Shown: piece after piece, positions 36,093 to 45,370 of the stretch
Layout of the letters: the number at the start of each line of letters is the position of its first letter
Position numbering within the stretch: position 1 is the first letter of the stretch
Assembly (NCBI RefSeq): GCF_900299535.1
Contig: NZ_OMKE01000056.1
Span: forward strand, 1-64,000
Direction of reading: 5' to 3'
Length of the DNA stretch: 64,000 nucleotides
Origin: Aquimarina aquimarini
GTDB lineage: Bacteria > Bacteroidota > Bacteroidia > Flavobacteriales > Flavobacteriaceae
Program-made: the position numbers and the translations under genes
Notes under the pieces: model-generated
The model's input: the letters and a program-made list of their open reading frames with translations, nothing else
Databases searched by the model: none
Told to the model about the DNA's origin: nothing

Positions 36093-39000
36093 ATGAAAAA
36101 ATTAATTTCATCACTGATTATAGTTGTACTATTACTATTACAGTGGTCATGTACTACAAAAAAGAAAGAAATAACGAATTATCCTGTTGTACAATTCAAA
36201 GAGAAAGAAGAAAAAGAAGAACATAACCCAGATAAGCATGCTATATGGACCCCTGAACAAGCGGCACGTCATCAAAAAATTCTTAAAAAACTTACTGTAA
36301 CATCCAAATCTTTTATTAAAAGTAAAAGTGGTTCTAATACTACTTATGCAGATGGAAACTTACAAGGAAAATGGACCGTAAGAGGCCCTAAAAATATGCC
36401 AGGAGCATTTGTATTTGCAGAAATGTTGGACGGTACAGATATTGTTTATGGTGTAACCTATAACCACTATCCAAAGGAGTACAATTCAAAATCTTACATT
36501 TATAAAGGAACAGTGTACAATCCAAAAAAGGGTAAGGGAGGGGATGATTTTAAATTATTGACTGCTAATTGGCCAAATAGATATCAAAACTTGTTTGCTT
36601 TTAAAGTAAATGGAACCACCAGATTAATAGCTCATGTAGAAAATGGGCCTTTATATTATTCTGATGATGAAGGGAATTCTTGGGAAAAATCAGAAGGACT
36701 CCCCGAATCAAATACAAGTTCAGCGATCAATAGGCAAGACAAGCATACTATCTATGTTACCAATAACAAATCTGTCTATGTTTCAAACGATTTTGGAGTT
36801 AGTTTTACTTCTCTACAAAGCTTCAATGATTCTAAAAACTCTTTTTTGTATACCCCAAGGTATTCTAATCAACCAAATGCTGACCAATTATACCTGGCAA
36901 GAAGTGGTTCTTTCTACACCTTAAATGCAAGTAAAACAACATTTGTCAAAAACGGATCGTATACATCAAACCATGGTAGTACTAGATTTAGTATTGGTGG
37001 AGATTCTAGAAAATTGTACGTAACCGAAAATAAAAAATACTGGGCATCTATCAATGGAGGAAAAAGTTGGAGTGAGAAATATCCTAAAGGCAGAGCTTAT
37101 AAAGACGAAACAGCAATGAGTTCAGGTAGGTTTTTTGCCGCAAATCCAGAAAACGCAAATATTGTGATTGGAGGCTATGTGTGCCCAGCGGTATCAACCA
37201 ATGGACTTGAATCTACATCTGCTAATATTACAGGTTGGGGGAGATATCAAAACGGAAATCATTTATCTACACAAGATTATTATAACCGTATCCGATTCAA
37301 TTATCATCCTGATTTTCAATCGTTTTATTTCTTTTACAACAGTAGTGGAGATCTTCTTTCTCTTCGCTGTTCTGATGGTGGAATTTTTGTTTCTTATAAA
37401 GAATGGACAGATTATCCAGCTCCTGGAGTAGCTTTTGATAATTCTGGATACGCAAATGCCCATTTTATTAATATTACTACCCTCAATACGATTACACCTT
37501 TAATTTACAGAAAAAATTTATTCACAGGAGCTAATGATCCTAATCATATCAATTATAGTACACAAGATCAAGGTAGTGGGAATATCATTCCTGGAACTAC
37601 AGGAGATGTATTGGATTTTTATCAAAGCATTGGAGGGGATGGGCCGCCTATGGAGAGTTATGATGGAAAAAATGTATGGAAATGGTATCCTCATGGTGCA
37701 AAAGTATGGGGGCCAGTAAAAGTGTATGGAGATAATGGAGATTTTCAATCTATCGGAGAAATTAGGGGACAGTTTAATTCAAGCCCCTCTGTTGAGTTTC
37801 CCAAAAGAACTGATATGTCATGGATTCAAATGCATATAGATCATGATCAGCCAGATCAAAGAATATGGATGCTAACAAAGCAATTAAATAGAGCTACCGT
37901 AAATGGAAATAAGTTGATTGGTCATTCAATTACCAAAGGAACTAATCAAATAGCTGCTCTTGCTCAGGGTTGGGAAAACCCAGATGAACTCTTTATGCTT
38001 CAGGATGGGAAGGTTCATATTTCAAAAAATAGAGGAGACACTTTTGGAGTTGCAATTGCAACTCCTTACAAAAAAACCAGAGGAGGTCGTGGTCGTGGAG
38101 ATATGGGAGATGGTGTGGTTATCCCTACAAATAACTGGATATTGTTTTGTGCTCCTAGTACCAATGATGTAGGATCTATCTTATCCAAAGATGGAGGAAA
38201 TAATTGGATCGATGTTACAGGGGATTTTCCGTATGGAGAAGATGCACAAACTGGAGGTATGGTAGTTACCCCAGATGGAAAATACGTTTTTGCAGGTACA
38301 GATATAGGTCCATATGTATTTGTAGTAGAAAAAGAAAAATGGTTTTCTATTGCAGAAGGTATTGGTTTTTTTAATGCAATGGATGTAGATTATATCCCTT
38401 CTATCAATACCGTTCGTTTTGGATCTTGGGGTTCTGGCATATTGGATTTCAAAATAGAAGAACTTACAAATCAGCAAACCGCATACAAAGAGCATTCAAT
38501 ACCAGGAATTATACAAGTAGAAGAGTATGATAATGGGGGAGAAGATATAGCATATCATGATACTGATAGTGCCAATAGAGGTAATCAGGGAAGACTTACT
38601 GAGGGAGTAGATATGCAAAATACGACCGATGAAGGAAACGGTGCCAATGTAGGGTGGATTAGAGATGGTGAGTGGCTAGAATATACGATTGCCAATATAG
38701 AAAAAGGTACTTATGATATTACATTTAGAGTTGCTAGTACTGCTACTACTGCTAAATCTATAGAAGCCAAATTAGGAGCAACCAATTTGGGTACTGTTGC
38801 TGTACCAAATACAAATGGATGGCAATCATGGAGAGATGTAACCATTACCAATGTTAGGATTACTGATATTACGATTAATCAGGTGTTACGACTCAATCTT
38901 AATGGAGGGTCTTTTAATTTTAATTGGGTGAAATTTGAAAAAAATACAGCCCACAAAGTGCATTCAATACCAGGTATTATACAGGCAGAAGATTATGATA

Positions 39001-39704
39001 TTGGTGGAGAAGGTTTTGCATATCATGATACAGATATTTCTAATAATGGTAACCAAGGAAGACTTAACGAAGGGGTAGATGTGCAAAATACAACAGATAT
39101 AGGAAAAGGAACCAATGTAGGATGGGTCAAAGATGGTGAATGGCTTGAGTATACGATTGCGAATATAGAAACAGGAAACTATGATATTACATGTAGAGTC
39201 GCTAGTCCAGTTAATTCTACTAAATCTATAGATGTTAAGTTAGGAACAACCAATTTAGGGTCTGTTATTGTTCCAAATACAAATGGGTGGCAATCATGGA
39301 GAGATGTAACCATTCCTAATGTAGCTATTACTAATTCTGGAAGCAAACAAACGTTACGACTTAACCTGTACGGAGGATCTTTTAATTTTAATTGGGTGAA
39401 GTTTAAGAAAAACACGACGGTAATGAGTAGATCTGGTATAGAGCAAACGTTATCTGGTTTAAGTTTTTACCCTAATCCTGTAAATGATTATTTGACCATT
39501 GATTATAAAATTAAAGAAAATTCCAGCATTACATTACAAGTGATAGACCTAATGGGGAGAGCGATTGGAAAACCTAAACATATTACCAATAGTAATTCTA
39601 GTGATTTGCGATTAGACCTTACTCATTTACCAGAAGGGATTTATTTTTTTAAGGTTACAGAAAATAAATCTTCTATTGTTGAAAAATTTATGGTGGTACG
39701 ATAG
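36093..39704 (+). CDS. Secreted BNR-repeat lipoprotein with two CBM6 domains and T9SS sorting tail
   Basis: The 1203-residue protein has a lipoprotein-type signal (LLLLQWSC, Cys at about 20). A long propeller-like region follows, carrying BNR/Asp-box repeats (YSDDEGNSWEKS, SINGGKSWSEK, SKDGGNNWID), as in sortilin-like and GH74-type proteins. Two CBM6 modules share the opening HSIPGIIQ[VA]E[ED]YD and the core GDGEWLEYTIANIE-like sequence (about 805-940 and 955-1090). A type A sorting domain closes the protein (LSFYPNPVNDYL to EKFMVV). CBM6 modules often bind beta-1,3-glucans. A catalytic function for the propeller is not proven. Having both a lipobox and a T9SS tail is unusual. Confidence 0.82.
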   Translation: MKKLISSLIIVVLLLLQWSCTTKKKEITNYPVVQFKEKEEKEEHNPDKHAIWTPEQAARHQKILKKLTVTSKSFIKSKSGSNTTYADGNLQGKWTVRGPKNMPGAFVFAEMLDGTDIVYGVTYNHYPKEYNSKSYIYKGTVYNPKKGKGGDDFKLLTANWPNRYQNLFAFKVNGTTRLIAHVENGPLYYSDDEGNSWEKSEGLPESNTSSAINRQDKHTIYVTNNKSVYVSNDFGVSFTSLQSFNDSKNSFLYTPRYSNQPNADQLYLARSGSFYTLNASKTTFVKNGSYTSNHGSTRFSIGGDSRKLYVTENKKYWASINGGKSWSEKYPKGRAYKDETAMSSGRFFAANPENANIVIGGYVCPAVSTNGLESTSANITGWGRYQNGNHLSTQDYYNRIRFNYHPDFQSFYFFYNSSGDLLSLRCSDGGIFVSYKEWTDYPAPGVAFDNSGYANAHFINITTLNTITPLIYRKNLFTGANDPNHINYSTQDQGSGNIIPGTTGDVLDFYQSIGGDGPPMESYDGKNVWKWYPHGAKVWGPVKVYGDNGDFQSIGEIRGQFNSSPSVEFPKRTDMSWIQMHIDHDQPDQRIWMLTKQLNRATVNGNKLIGHSITKGTNQIAALAQGWENPDELFMLQDGKVHISKNRGDTFGVAIATPYKKTRGGRGRGDMGDGVVIPTNNWILFCAPSTNDVGSILSKDGGNNWIDVTGDFPYGEDAQTGGMVVTPDGKYVFAGTDIGPYVFVVEKEKWFSIAEGIGFFNAMDVDYIPSINTVRFGSWGSGILDFKIEELTNQQTAYKEHSIPGIIQVEEYDNGGEDIAYHDTDSANRGNQGRLTEGVDMQNTTDEGNGANVGWIRDGEWLEYTIANIEKGTYDITFRVASTATTAKSIEAKLGATNLGTVAVPNTNGWQSWRDVTITNVRITDITINQVLRLNLNGGSFNFNWVKFEKNTAHKVHSIPGIIQAEDYDIGGEGFAYHDTDISNNGNQGRLNEGVDVQNTTDIGKGTNVGWVKDGEWLEYTIANIETGNYDITCRVASPVNSTKSIDVKLGTTNLGSVIVPNTNGWQSWRDVTIPNVAITNSGSKQTLRLNLYGGSFNFNWVKFKKNTTVMSRSGIEQTLSGLSFYPNPVNDYLTIDYKIKENSSITLQVIDLMGRAIGKPKHITNSNSSDLRLDLTHLPEGIYFFKVTENKSSIVEKFMVVR

Positions 39705-39901
39705 AGGTGAAATAATGATTTAGTTTTTGTGGAATTAACCAATAGGGTTGTAAGTGTTTTTTGAGTTAGTATAAAAATACATATATGCAACCCTTTTTGG
39801 GTTTAATAACATAGATAGATAACAGGATATTAGAAAACATTCAACCCTATCGTGTCTTTATACTACTAATTAAAAAATGAAACCAATTTAAATTAATACA
39901 T

Positions 39902-40885
39902 ATGAAAACCAATTTTATTACGAAGGCTGTTTTAGTAATAGCAACAGCCTTACTTTTTCAATCCTGCGAAAAGGACGATGGTTTAGAATCTATTATTTCT
40001 AATCCCTCACTAGAAACAAGCGATGTCAAAAAAAATAGCCCTAATTATTCTTTGTCAAGTTGGATGAGAGTGATTAATGGAAACACAAATCTTTCTGCAT
40101 TGAGTATTCCAGGTACACATGACTCTGGAGCAAGATACGACTCTTCATTTTTTTCTGGTACAGCAAAATGTCAAGATTTAACTATCGGAGAACAACTACG
40201 CAGTGGGACTCGGTTTTTGGATATCAGATGTAGGCACATAAATAATAACTTTGCTATACATCATGGAGCAGTATATCAAAAGCTTAATTTTACTGATGTA
40301 GTAAATTATTGCTATGATTTTTTAAATAGAAATCCTACAGAGACCATTATCATGTCTGTAAAAGAAGAGCACGATCCTAGTAATAATAATCGCTCATTTG
40401 AAGCTACTTTAGATTCTTACATTAATAAGAATGCTAGTAAATGGTATTTGGGTGAGCATATTCCCACATTAAATACTGTAAGAGGAAAAATTGTATTGCT
40501 AAGAAGGTTTCATGCAAGAAATAAACCCAAAGGTATTGACGTTACCAAATGGAAAGATAATACCACTTTTACCATAAACAATGGCAAAGAAGTTTTAAGA
40601 ATACAAGATAGATACAAGATATCAAGTAATGGTACAAAATGGAATAAGATAACAAGCTTGTTATCTGATGCCAAAAATGGAAACCGCAGAACGATGTACA
40701 TTAATTTTACCAGTGGATATCAATCAAACTGGCTTGGCATCCCTAGTATTCCTAAAGTATCCAACAATATCAACCCTAAAATAACAAATTATTTTAATCA
40801 TAATAGAGCTGGTCGCTATGGGGCAATTTTAATGGATTTTGCCACAGCAAGTAGGAATAAATTAATTATCGAAACTAATTTTTAA
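39902..40885 (+). CDS. PI-PLC X-domain lipoprotein
   Basis: The 327-residue protein has a lipoprotein signal (ALLFQSCEK). The phosphatidylinositol-specific phospholipase C X domain is recognisable by LSIPGTHDSGA (first catalytic His), GTRFLDIRC, FAIHHGAVY (second His), NPTETIIMSVKEEH and RGKIVLLRRF. Bacterial members cleave phosphatidylinositol or related glycolipid headgroups to a cyclic phosphate. It is an outer-surface or periplasmic enzyme by its signal. It lies in a glucanase locus and may act on algal or eukaryotic membranes, which is inference. Confidence 0.88.
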   Translation: MKTNFITKAVLVIATALLFQSCEKDDGLESIISNPSLETSDVKKNSPNYSLSSWMRVINGNTNLSALSIPGTHDSGARYDSSFFSGTAKCQDLTIGEQLRSGTRFLDIRCRHINNNFAIHHGAVYQKLNFTDVVNYCYDFLNRNPTETIIMSVKEEHDPSNNNRSFEATLDSYINKNASKWYLGEHIPTLNTVRGKIVLLRRFHARNKPKGIDVTKWKDNTTFTINNGKEVLRIQDRYKISSNGTKWNKITSLLSDAKNGNRRTMYINFTSGYQSNWLGIPSIPKVSNNINPKITNYFNHNRAGRYGAILMDFATASRNKLIIETNF

Positions 40886-40912
40886 ACCTATTGCCTCGAT
40901 AGAGATAAAATA

Positions 40913-40945
40913 AATAGGGCTGTCTAAAAAGACAGCCCTATTTTT
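40913..40945. terminator. Bidirectional terminator between PI-PLC and GH64 genes
   Basis: AATAGGGCTGTCT, loop AAAA, AGACAGCCCTATT, flanked by A and T runs on the two sides. It serves two convergent genes. Confidence 0.85.
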
Positions 40946-40985
40946 ATTCAATGTTTTGTTCTAGATAGGTTGATACGAAATCAAA

Positions 40986-42848
40986 CTATTTTTTAATCAG
41001 TTGTTTTGTTATGATACGACCGTCAATATCTACTTTAGCAAAGTACAAACCTTTGGCAAGGTTAGATAGATCAATAGGTGTATTTGGTAGCGCATTATAA
41101 GATGCTACTTTATGTCCTAAATTATTAAAAATAGTGATTTGTGCATCTTTACCGCTATACTCTAACTTAATTTGATTATCAAAAGGATTTGGGTACACCA
41201 CAAGTTGCTGTTTGTTATTTTTGCTACGGTTTTTAATAGTTTCTAAAGACCTGTTAGTACTACTAATTTTTAGCCAATTTACATTGTAACCTGCTGTAGG
41301 AACATAAATAGCTATCTGTTGTGTTCCCGCCGTTAGATTAGTAGTATGAGATATGGTTTGCCAGTTTTGCCACCCACCTGTATTGGGTACACTTATTGTT
41401 CCGTAGATATTTTGTCCTCCAGCTTTTTCTAGTTGAATAACTCCACCATTTGTAGGGCTAGCTACTCTGTATTCTACTTTATAAGAATCGTTTGATGGGA
41501 TATCAATATCCCAGATCATCCATGACCCATTGGTAAGATATCCTACATTTTGTCCACCTTCAGAACATTGTTCTTTTTTAACTTGATAAGAATTTACATA
41601 ATCTTCTGCTTCAATTAGGGTACTAAATCCTTGCGGACGACTATCAAGACCACCAATAGTGATTTTTGCTTTTCTTGGATGTGGCGTATGAATAGTGGCA
41701 GATTGATTATAAACATCATCATAGGCAAAAGTATAAGTTTGACTTTCAAAACTAATCTCTGGTTGATGAAAGAATTTAGAATACCAGTTATAAGGCCATG
41801 TTTGATAATACTTAGATGTATCTCCAAAATTTTGTAGTACTCCTGATGATACATTCAAATCAACGGCATGTCGTGTAATTGCTGCAACCATTTGTGCTTG
41901 TACTACCAAATCCCATCGTGCTCCTGATGCCATAACACCACTTCCTTCCATAGCTTCTAGCGTAGTTGGTTTTCCTGAGATGGTGGCAATCTGGCCGTCA
42001 CTATCACGACGAAATACAAATCGATTTCCGTTTTGTACTCTTCCTCTCCAGATACCTGCATCTGATGTAAATGCAAGTTCTTCATTTGAGTATTTAAACC
42101 AGATATCATTGATGTAGCCATCCATAAAACTTTTCGGGAATCCTTCTACTTTGGTAGGGAAATGAATAGCTCCTTCTGATGGGTTTAACAAGTTTTTAAA
42201 CTCATTAGGAGCTGTTGTTTGCCATTGAGCGATAATCTCATTGTGCTTCTTTAATTCTCCTACTTTTTTATAAAAGTTATCACCCCAAACTTCTAGACCC
42301 ATAGGATATTGGTAAGAATCAACCCTTGAAGTATTAGACCATAAACCATGATTGTTGAGTGTTAATTCAATCAGCTCATGTTTAATTCCCTGATTAGGAT
42401 CTGTTGGATTCGTTAGATTTGGAGCAGAATACCCGCTAGGACTTCCCGAGTGGCCAAAAAAGTAAAGATATAACTGACTTTTAAAAGAGATCATGATCCG
42501 GCAACCTGCTATTTTAGGAATCTGGATCGTTTTATTAGGGATATCACTTAATCTACGAAAGCAGTTGGCATATTTACCATCTTGTCCAGGACCTAGATTA
42601 CCACCAATAACAGGTCCTTGCACCGTATTGTTAGAAAGGTCCATGGGATGTACTTGACTGGTTACAGGGTCTACCCATACATGGCCATCTGTAATACCTA
42701 CAATGGCTATAAAAACCTCGTTGTCGGGATATTTAGAGTTATTAGCAATTTCATAAGGCAATGTTTGTGCCTGTGTTATAGAGCACAAAAGCAGTAATAA
42801 ACCAATAAAGAATATATTGGTAAACTTATTTTTACGTTTAGTTTTCAT
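40986..42848 (-). CDS. GH64-like beta-1,3-glucanase with CBM6 and T9SS sorting domain
   Basis: The 620-residue protein has a Sec signal peptide (IFFIGLLLLLCSITQAQ). Residues about 30-400 match the GH64 thaumatin-like beta-1,3-glucanase fold: LPYEIANNSKYPDNEVFIAIVG, GHVWVDP, RIMISFKSQLYLYF, ELTLNNHGLWSNTSRVD. A CBM6 module (about 410-535, TLIEAEDY to NVNWLKI) and a type A sorting domain (VYPNPFDNQIKLEY to ITKQLIKK) follow. GH64 enzymes release oligosaccharides such as laminaripentaose from beta-1,3-glucan. It is exported through the T9SS and lies next to a GH16 enzyme. Confidence 0.88.
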   Translation of the reverse strand: MKTKRKNKFTNIFFIGLLLLLCSITQAQTLPYEIANNSKYPDNEVFIAIVGITDGHVWVDPVTSQVHPMDLSNNTVQGPVIGGNLGPGQDGKYANCFRRLSDIPNKTIQIPKIAGCRIMISFKSQLYLYFFGHSGSPSGYSAPNLTNPTDPNQGIKHELIELTLNNHGLWSNTSRVDSYQYPMGLEVWGDNFYKKVGELKKHNEIIAQWQTTAPNEFKNLLNPSEGAIHFPTKVEGFPKSFMDGYINDIWFKYSNEELAFTSDAGIWRGRVQNGNRFVFRRDSDGQIATISGKPTTLEAMEGSGVMASGARWDLVVQAQMVAAITRHAVDLNVSSGVLQNFGDTSKYYQTWPYNWYSKFFHQPEISFESQTYTFAYDDVYNQSATIHTPHPRKAKITIGGLDSRPQGFSTLIEAEDYVNSYQVKKEQCSEGGQNVGYLTNGSWMIWDIDIPSNDSYKVEYRVASPTNGGVIQLEKAGGQNIYGTISVPNTGGWQNWQTISHTTNLTAGTQQIAIYVPTAGYNVNWLKISSTNRSLETIKNRSKNNKQQLVVYPNPFDNQIKLEYSGKDAQITIFNNLGHKVASYNALPNTPIDLSNLAKGLYFAKVDIDGRIITKQLIKK

Positions 42849-42986
42849 TGGTATTTGATTTTAAAAGATTAAATAGATTTAAAAAAAGGAGATAACTTTT
42901 TTTATACAGTTTCAAATGATTGACGAATCATAAAGAATCTCCTTTATAAGTTGTTGTAATAAAAGGTGTCAAGTAACCAATACTTA

Positions 42987-44414
42987 TTATTGTTTGACGA
43001 TACGTTTTGTTATTTTAATTCCGTCTTTTTCAATAGTGAGGAGGTATAGCCCTTTAGGAAGGTGAGAAAGATCCATCGTATTTTCGGCCTGATTTATTTT
43101 TGGAGTCATCATTTTATGACCTAAAGCATTGAGGATAATTACTTTTGTGTTTTTCAAATTTGTATTGAATTGAATTGAATTTGTGAATGGATTTGGGTAA
43201 ATAGAGAGTTCTTCTAGAAAAGTATTGGTATTTGTCAAACTATTTTTTGTGTCATTGGTTTTAGAAGTTTGTGCTTTTATAGAAAACCAGTTGAGGTTCC
43301 ATCCACCCTTAGAAGCAAATATTCCAAAATTATGGGTTCCTGCATTTATATAAACGGTATGAGAAATTGTTTCCCAATTTTGCCATCCTCCAGTTGCAGG
43401 AATAGTTATTTCACCTAGCTTTGAGGCTCCTGCATTGATATCAAGAGAGAGGTTGCCGCCATACATGCTGGCAACACGATATTGCACTGTATAATATCCA
43501 GAAACAGGAATAGAAATATTGTGATAGGACATCCAATCATCCGTATCAATCCATCCTACATTTTGTCCTCCTCCATGATCAGCAGTATTTTCTACCTGAA
43601 CTCCTTTCATAGCAGTATAATTTTCGGCTTCTATACGAGTAGGAAGGTTATCTGTGTTATCTTGATATACGCGCACATAATCTACATACATGCGAGCAGG
43701 TAATTTGTTGTTATCAACTACAAAACCTGGCCATTTACCGCCAACTGCCAAATTGAACAATACAAAGTACTCGTCATGAAACTCGCTGGTTCCATTAATA
43801 CCATTACTTATATCAACTTCATTATATTGGTGTCCATCAACAAACCATTTTATACTGTTTTTATCCCATTCAACAGAGTAGATGTGATAGTTGTTTGGAG
43901 TGACTGCTGTGTGACCAGTGTGTGACGCATAATTTCCTTGACCGTCCTTCCAATGTATGGTGCCATGAATTTCTGGATCACTATTTACATGCTCCATAAT
44001 ATCTATTTCTCCACAAGCAGGCCACCCCAGCGTAGTAATATTACTACTTAGCATCCAGAAAGCTGGCCACAATCCTTGACCTGTAGGCATGGCTATTCTG
44101 GCTTCTATTTTACCATACTTAAACTTTTTTCTTCCCTGAGTTTTCATTCTTGCAGAAGTATACTGTTGTCCACCAAAATCTTCTCTTTTTGCTGTGATAA
44201 CCAGCTTACCATTTTCTACATTGGCATTTTCTTGCCGATAATATTGTAATTCCTTATTTCCCCAGCCCGAGTTATTTCCAGTTTCAAAAACCCAATCATG
44301 GCTAATTCCGTTTGTAAATTCATCCTGCCAGACTAAATTCCAGTTTTGAGAGATAGCTGATGGGCTTATTAGTATCAAAAAAAGTATAAAAAATGCGGTT
44401 TTAATTGTTTTCAT
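42987..44414 (-). CDS. GH16 laminarinase-type glucanase with CBM6 and T9SS sorting domain
   Basis: The 475-residue protein has a Sec signal peptide (residues 1-22). The GH16 domain (about 24-255) shows LVWQDEF, the catalytic motif GEIDIMEH (Glu136, Asp138, Glu141) and WPAFWMLS, typical of endo-beta-1,3-glucanases acting on laminarin. A CBM6 (about 262-390) and a type A sorting domain (LSIYPNPFTNSI to RIVKQ) follow. With GH64 it forms a secreted laminarin-degrading pair. It has its own upstream region carrying a shared regulatory element. Confidence 0.95.
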   Translation of the reverse strand: MKTIKTAFFILFLILISPSAISQNWNLVWQDEFTNGISHDWVFETGNNSGWGNKELQYYRQENANVENGKLVITAKREDFGGQQYTSARMKTQGRKKFKYGKIEARIAMPTGQGLWPAFWMLSSNITTLGWPACGEIDIMEHVNSDPEIHGTIHWKDGQGNYASHTGHTAVTPNNYHIYSVEWDKNSIKWFVDGHQYNEVDISNGINGTSEFHDEYFVLFNLAVGGKWPGFVVDNNKLPARMYVDYVRVYQDNTDNLPTRIEAENYTAMKGVQVENTADHGGGQNVGWIDTDDWMSYHNISIPVSGYYTVQYRVASMYGGNLSLDINAGASKLGEITIPATGGWQNWETISHTVYINAGTHNFGIFASKGGWNLNWFSIKAQTSKTNDTKNSLTNTNTFLEELSIYPNPFTNSIQFNTNLKNTKVIILNALGHKMMTPKINQAENTMDLSHLPKGLYLLTIEKDGIKITKRIVKQ

Positions 44415-44705
44415 TTGATTTGTGTTATTAAGTTAGTTTATGGAAATAATTCTCTGGTTTGTTCACAGGTACTCAATAGGTATTTATTCATCGATTATAG
44501 GTTGAGTAAAACGGCTATTGATGTAGTTGAATTAGATAAGAATACGAGGTGTCAAGGCTATTCTTTTCTTTGTGAATACCTCAGAGATTTGTGTCATAAA
44601 TAATGTTTCTTAAGATTAAATAGTTATTGTTCTTATTTATTAATATTCCTCTTTCTGACCATAGTAAATTTAGAAAAGCATTGTGTAGATGTAGTGCAAT
44701 AGGTT

Positions 44706-44721
44706 GCAACAAAAAGTATAC
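44706..44721 (-). promoter_or_regulatory. Shared hydrolase-locus element, copy C
   Basis: On the minus strand it reads GTATACTTTTTGTTGC, 292 bases before the GH16 start and facing that gene. It matches copy A in the first 13 bases. Confidence 0.45.
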
Positions 44722-44815
44722 AATAGGATGCTTTCTTTTTTTTATTCATTAACCTCCTTTATAGTACAACTTTAAAGAGTTTGTGAGTCTTAAAATAAAT
44801 GAGAAAAGTAGAGTC

Positions 44816-44834
44816 ATATACCTTTTTGTAGAGG
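44816..44834 (+). promoter_or_regulatory. Shared hydrolase-locus element, copy D
   Basis: ATATACCTTTTTGTAGAGG, then TAATG, matches copy A (GTATACTTTTTGTAGTGG, then TAAG) with one inserted base and two changes, oriented toward the regulator gene. Confidence 0.4.
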
Positions 44835-45370
44835 TAATGTTGTAGTGTTTTTTGTGGTGTATTGCTTTATTTCTATTAGAATAAACCATGTATAATTTCT
44901 TTATACACTTGATTGTATGAACAACTGATTATTTTTTTTGATAATAGATAGAATATACAGATTGACACAGAGGTTGGTTTTGTATTCAAAAGAACGAGAT
45001 AAAATAATAGTTTAGAATAGAGTGGAAGAGAGGTGTGGTTTAAGTGGTTGTAAATAAAAGTGTTAGGTTTTTGTGAACGAATCTTCATATTTCTACTTAA
45101 GAAAATGAGGGAAATTAACCCTGAAATTATGGGGGATATTACAATAATATAAAAAGTTAAAAGTTATGTAACATAACTTTGTAACCCAATGGAATTTACG
45201 ATCACTTTGTTTATATAATGTCTGCTTATTTGATGTAATTATAATACGTACGATTAGTAAATTATATCTCAGTATATTATACAACAATAGCATGTTTAAT
45301 GAAATGATCACTTCTTTAAAGCATACTGTTATAGAGGATTCCATTATATCCATACTTATAACACCTACTC

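Larger units (their letters stand above)
44415..45370. other. Divergent intergenic region between GH16 and the sensor-regulator
   Basis: 956 bases without a supported gene. They hold two copies of the shared element: GTATACTTTTTGTTGC on the minus strand (44706-44721, facing GH16) and ATATACCTTTTTGTAGAGG on the plus strand (44816-44834, facing the regulator). Short open frames here have no homology or context support. Confidence 0.5.

Noticed and set aside
44415-45353. Short open frames between GH16 and the sensor-regulator
   Set aside because: They are AT-rich chance frames over a regulatory region; none has a convincing start or domain.
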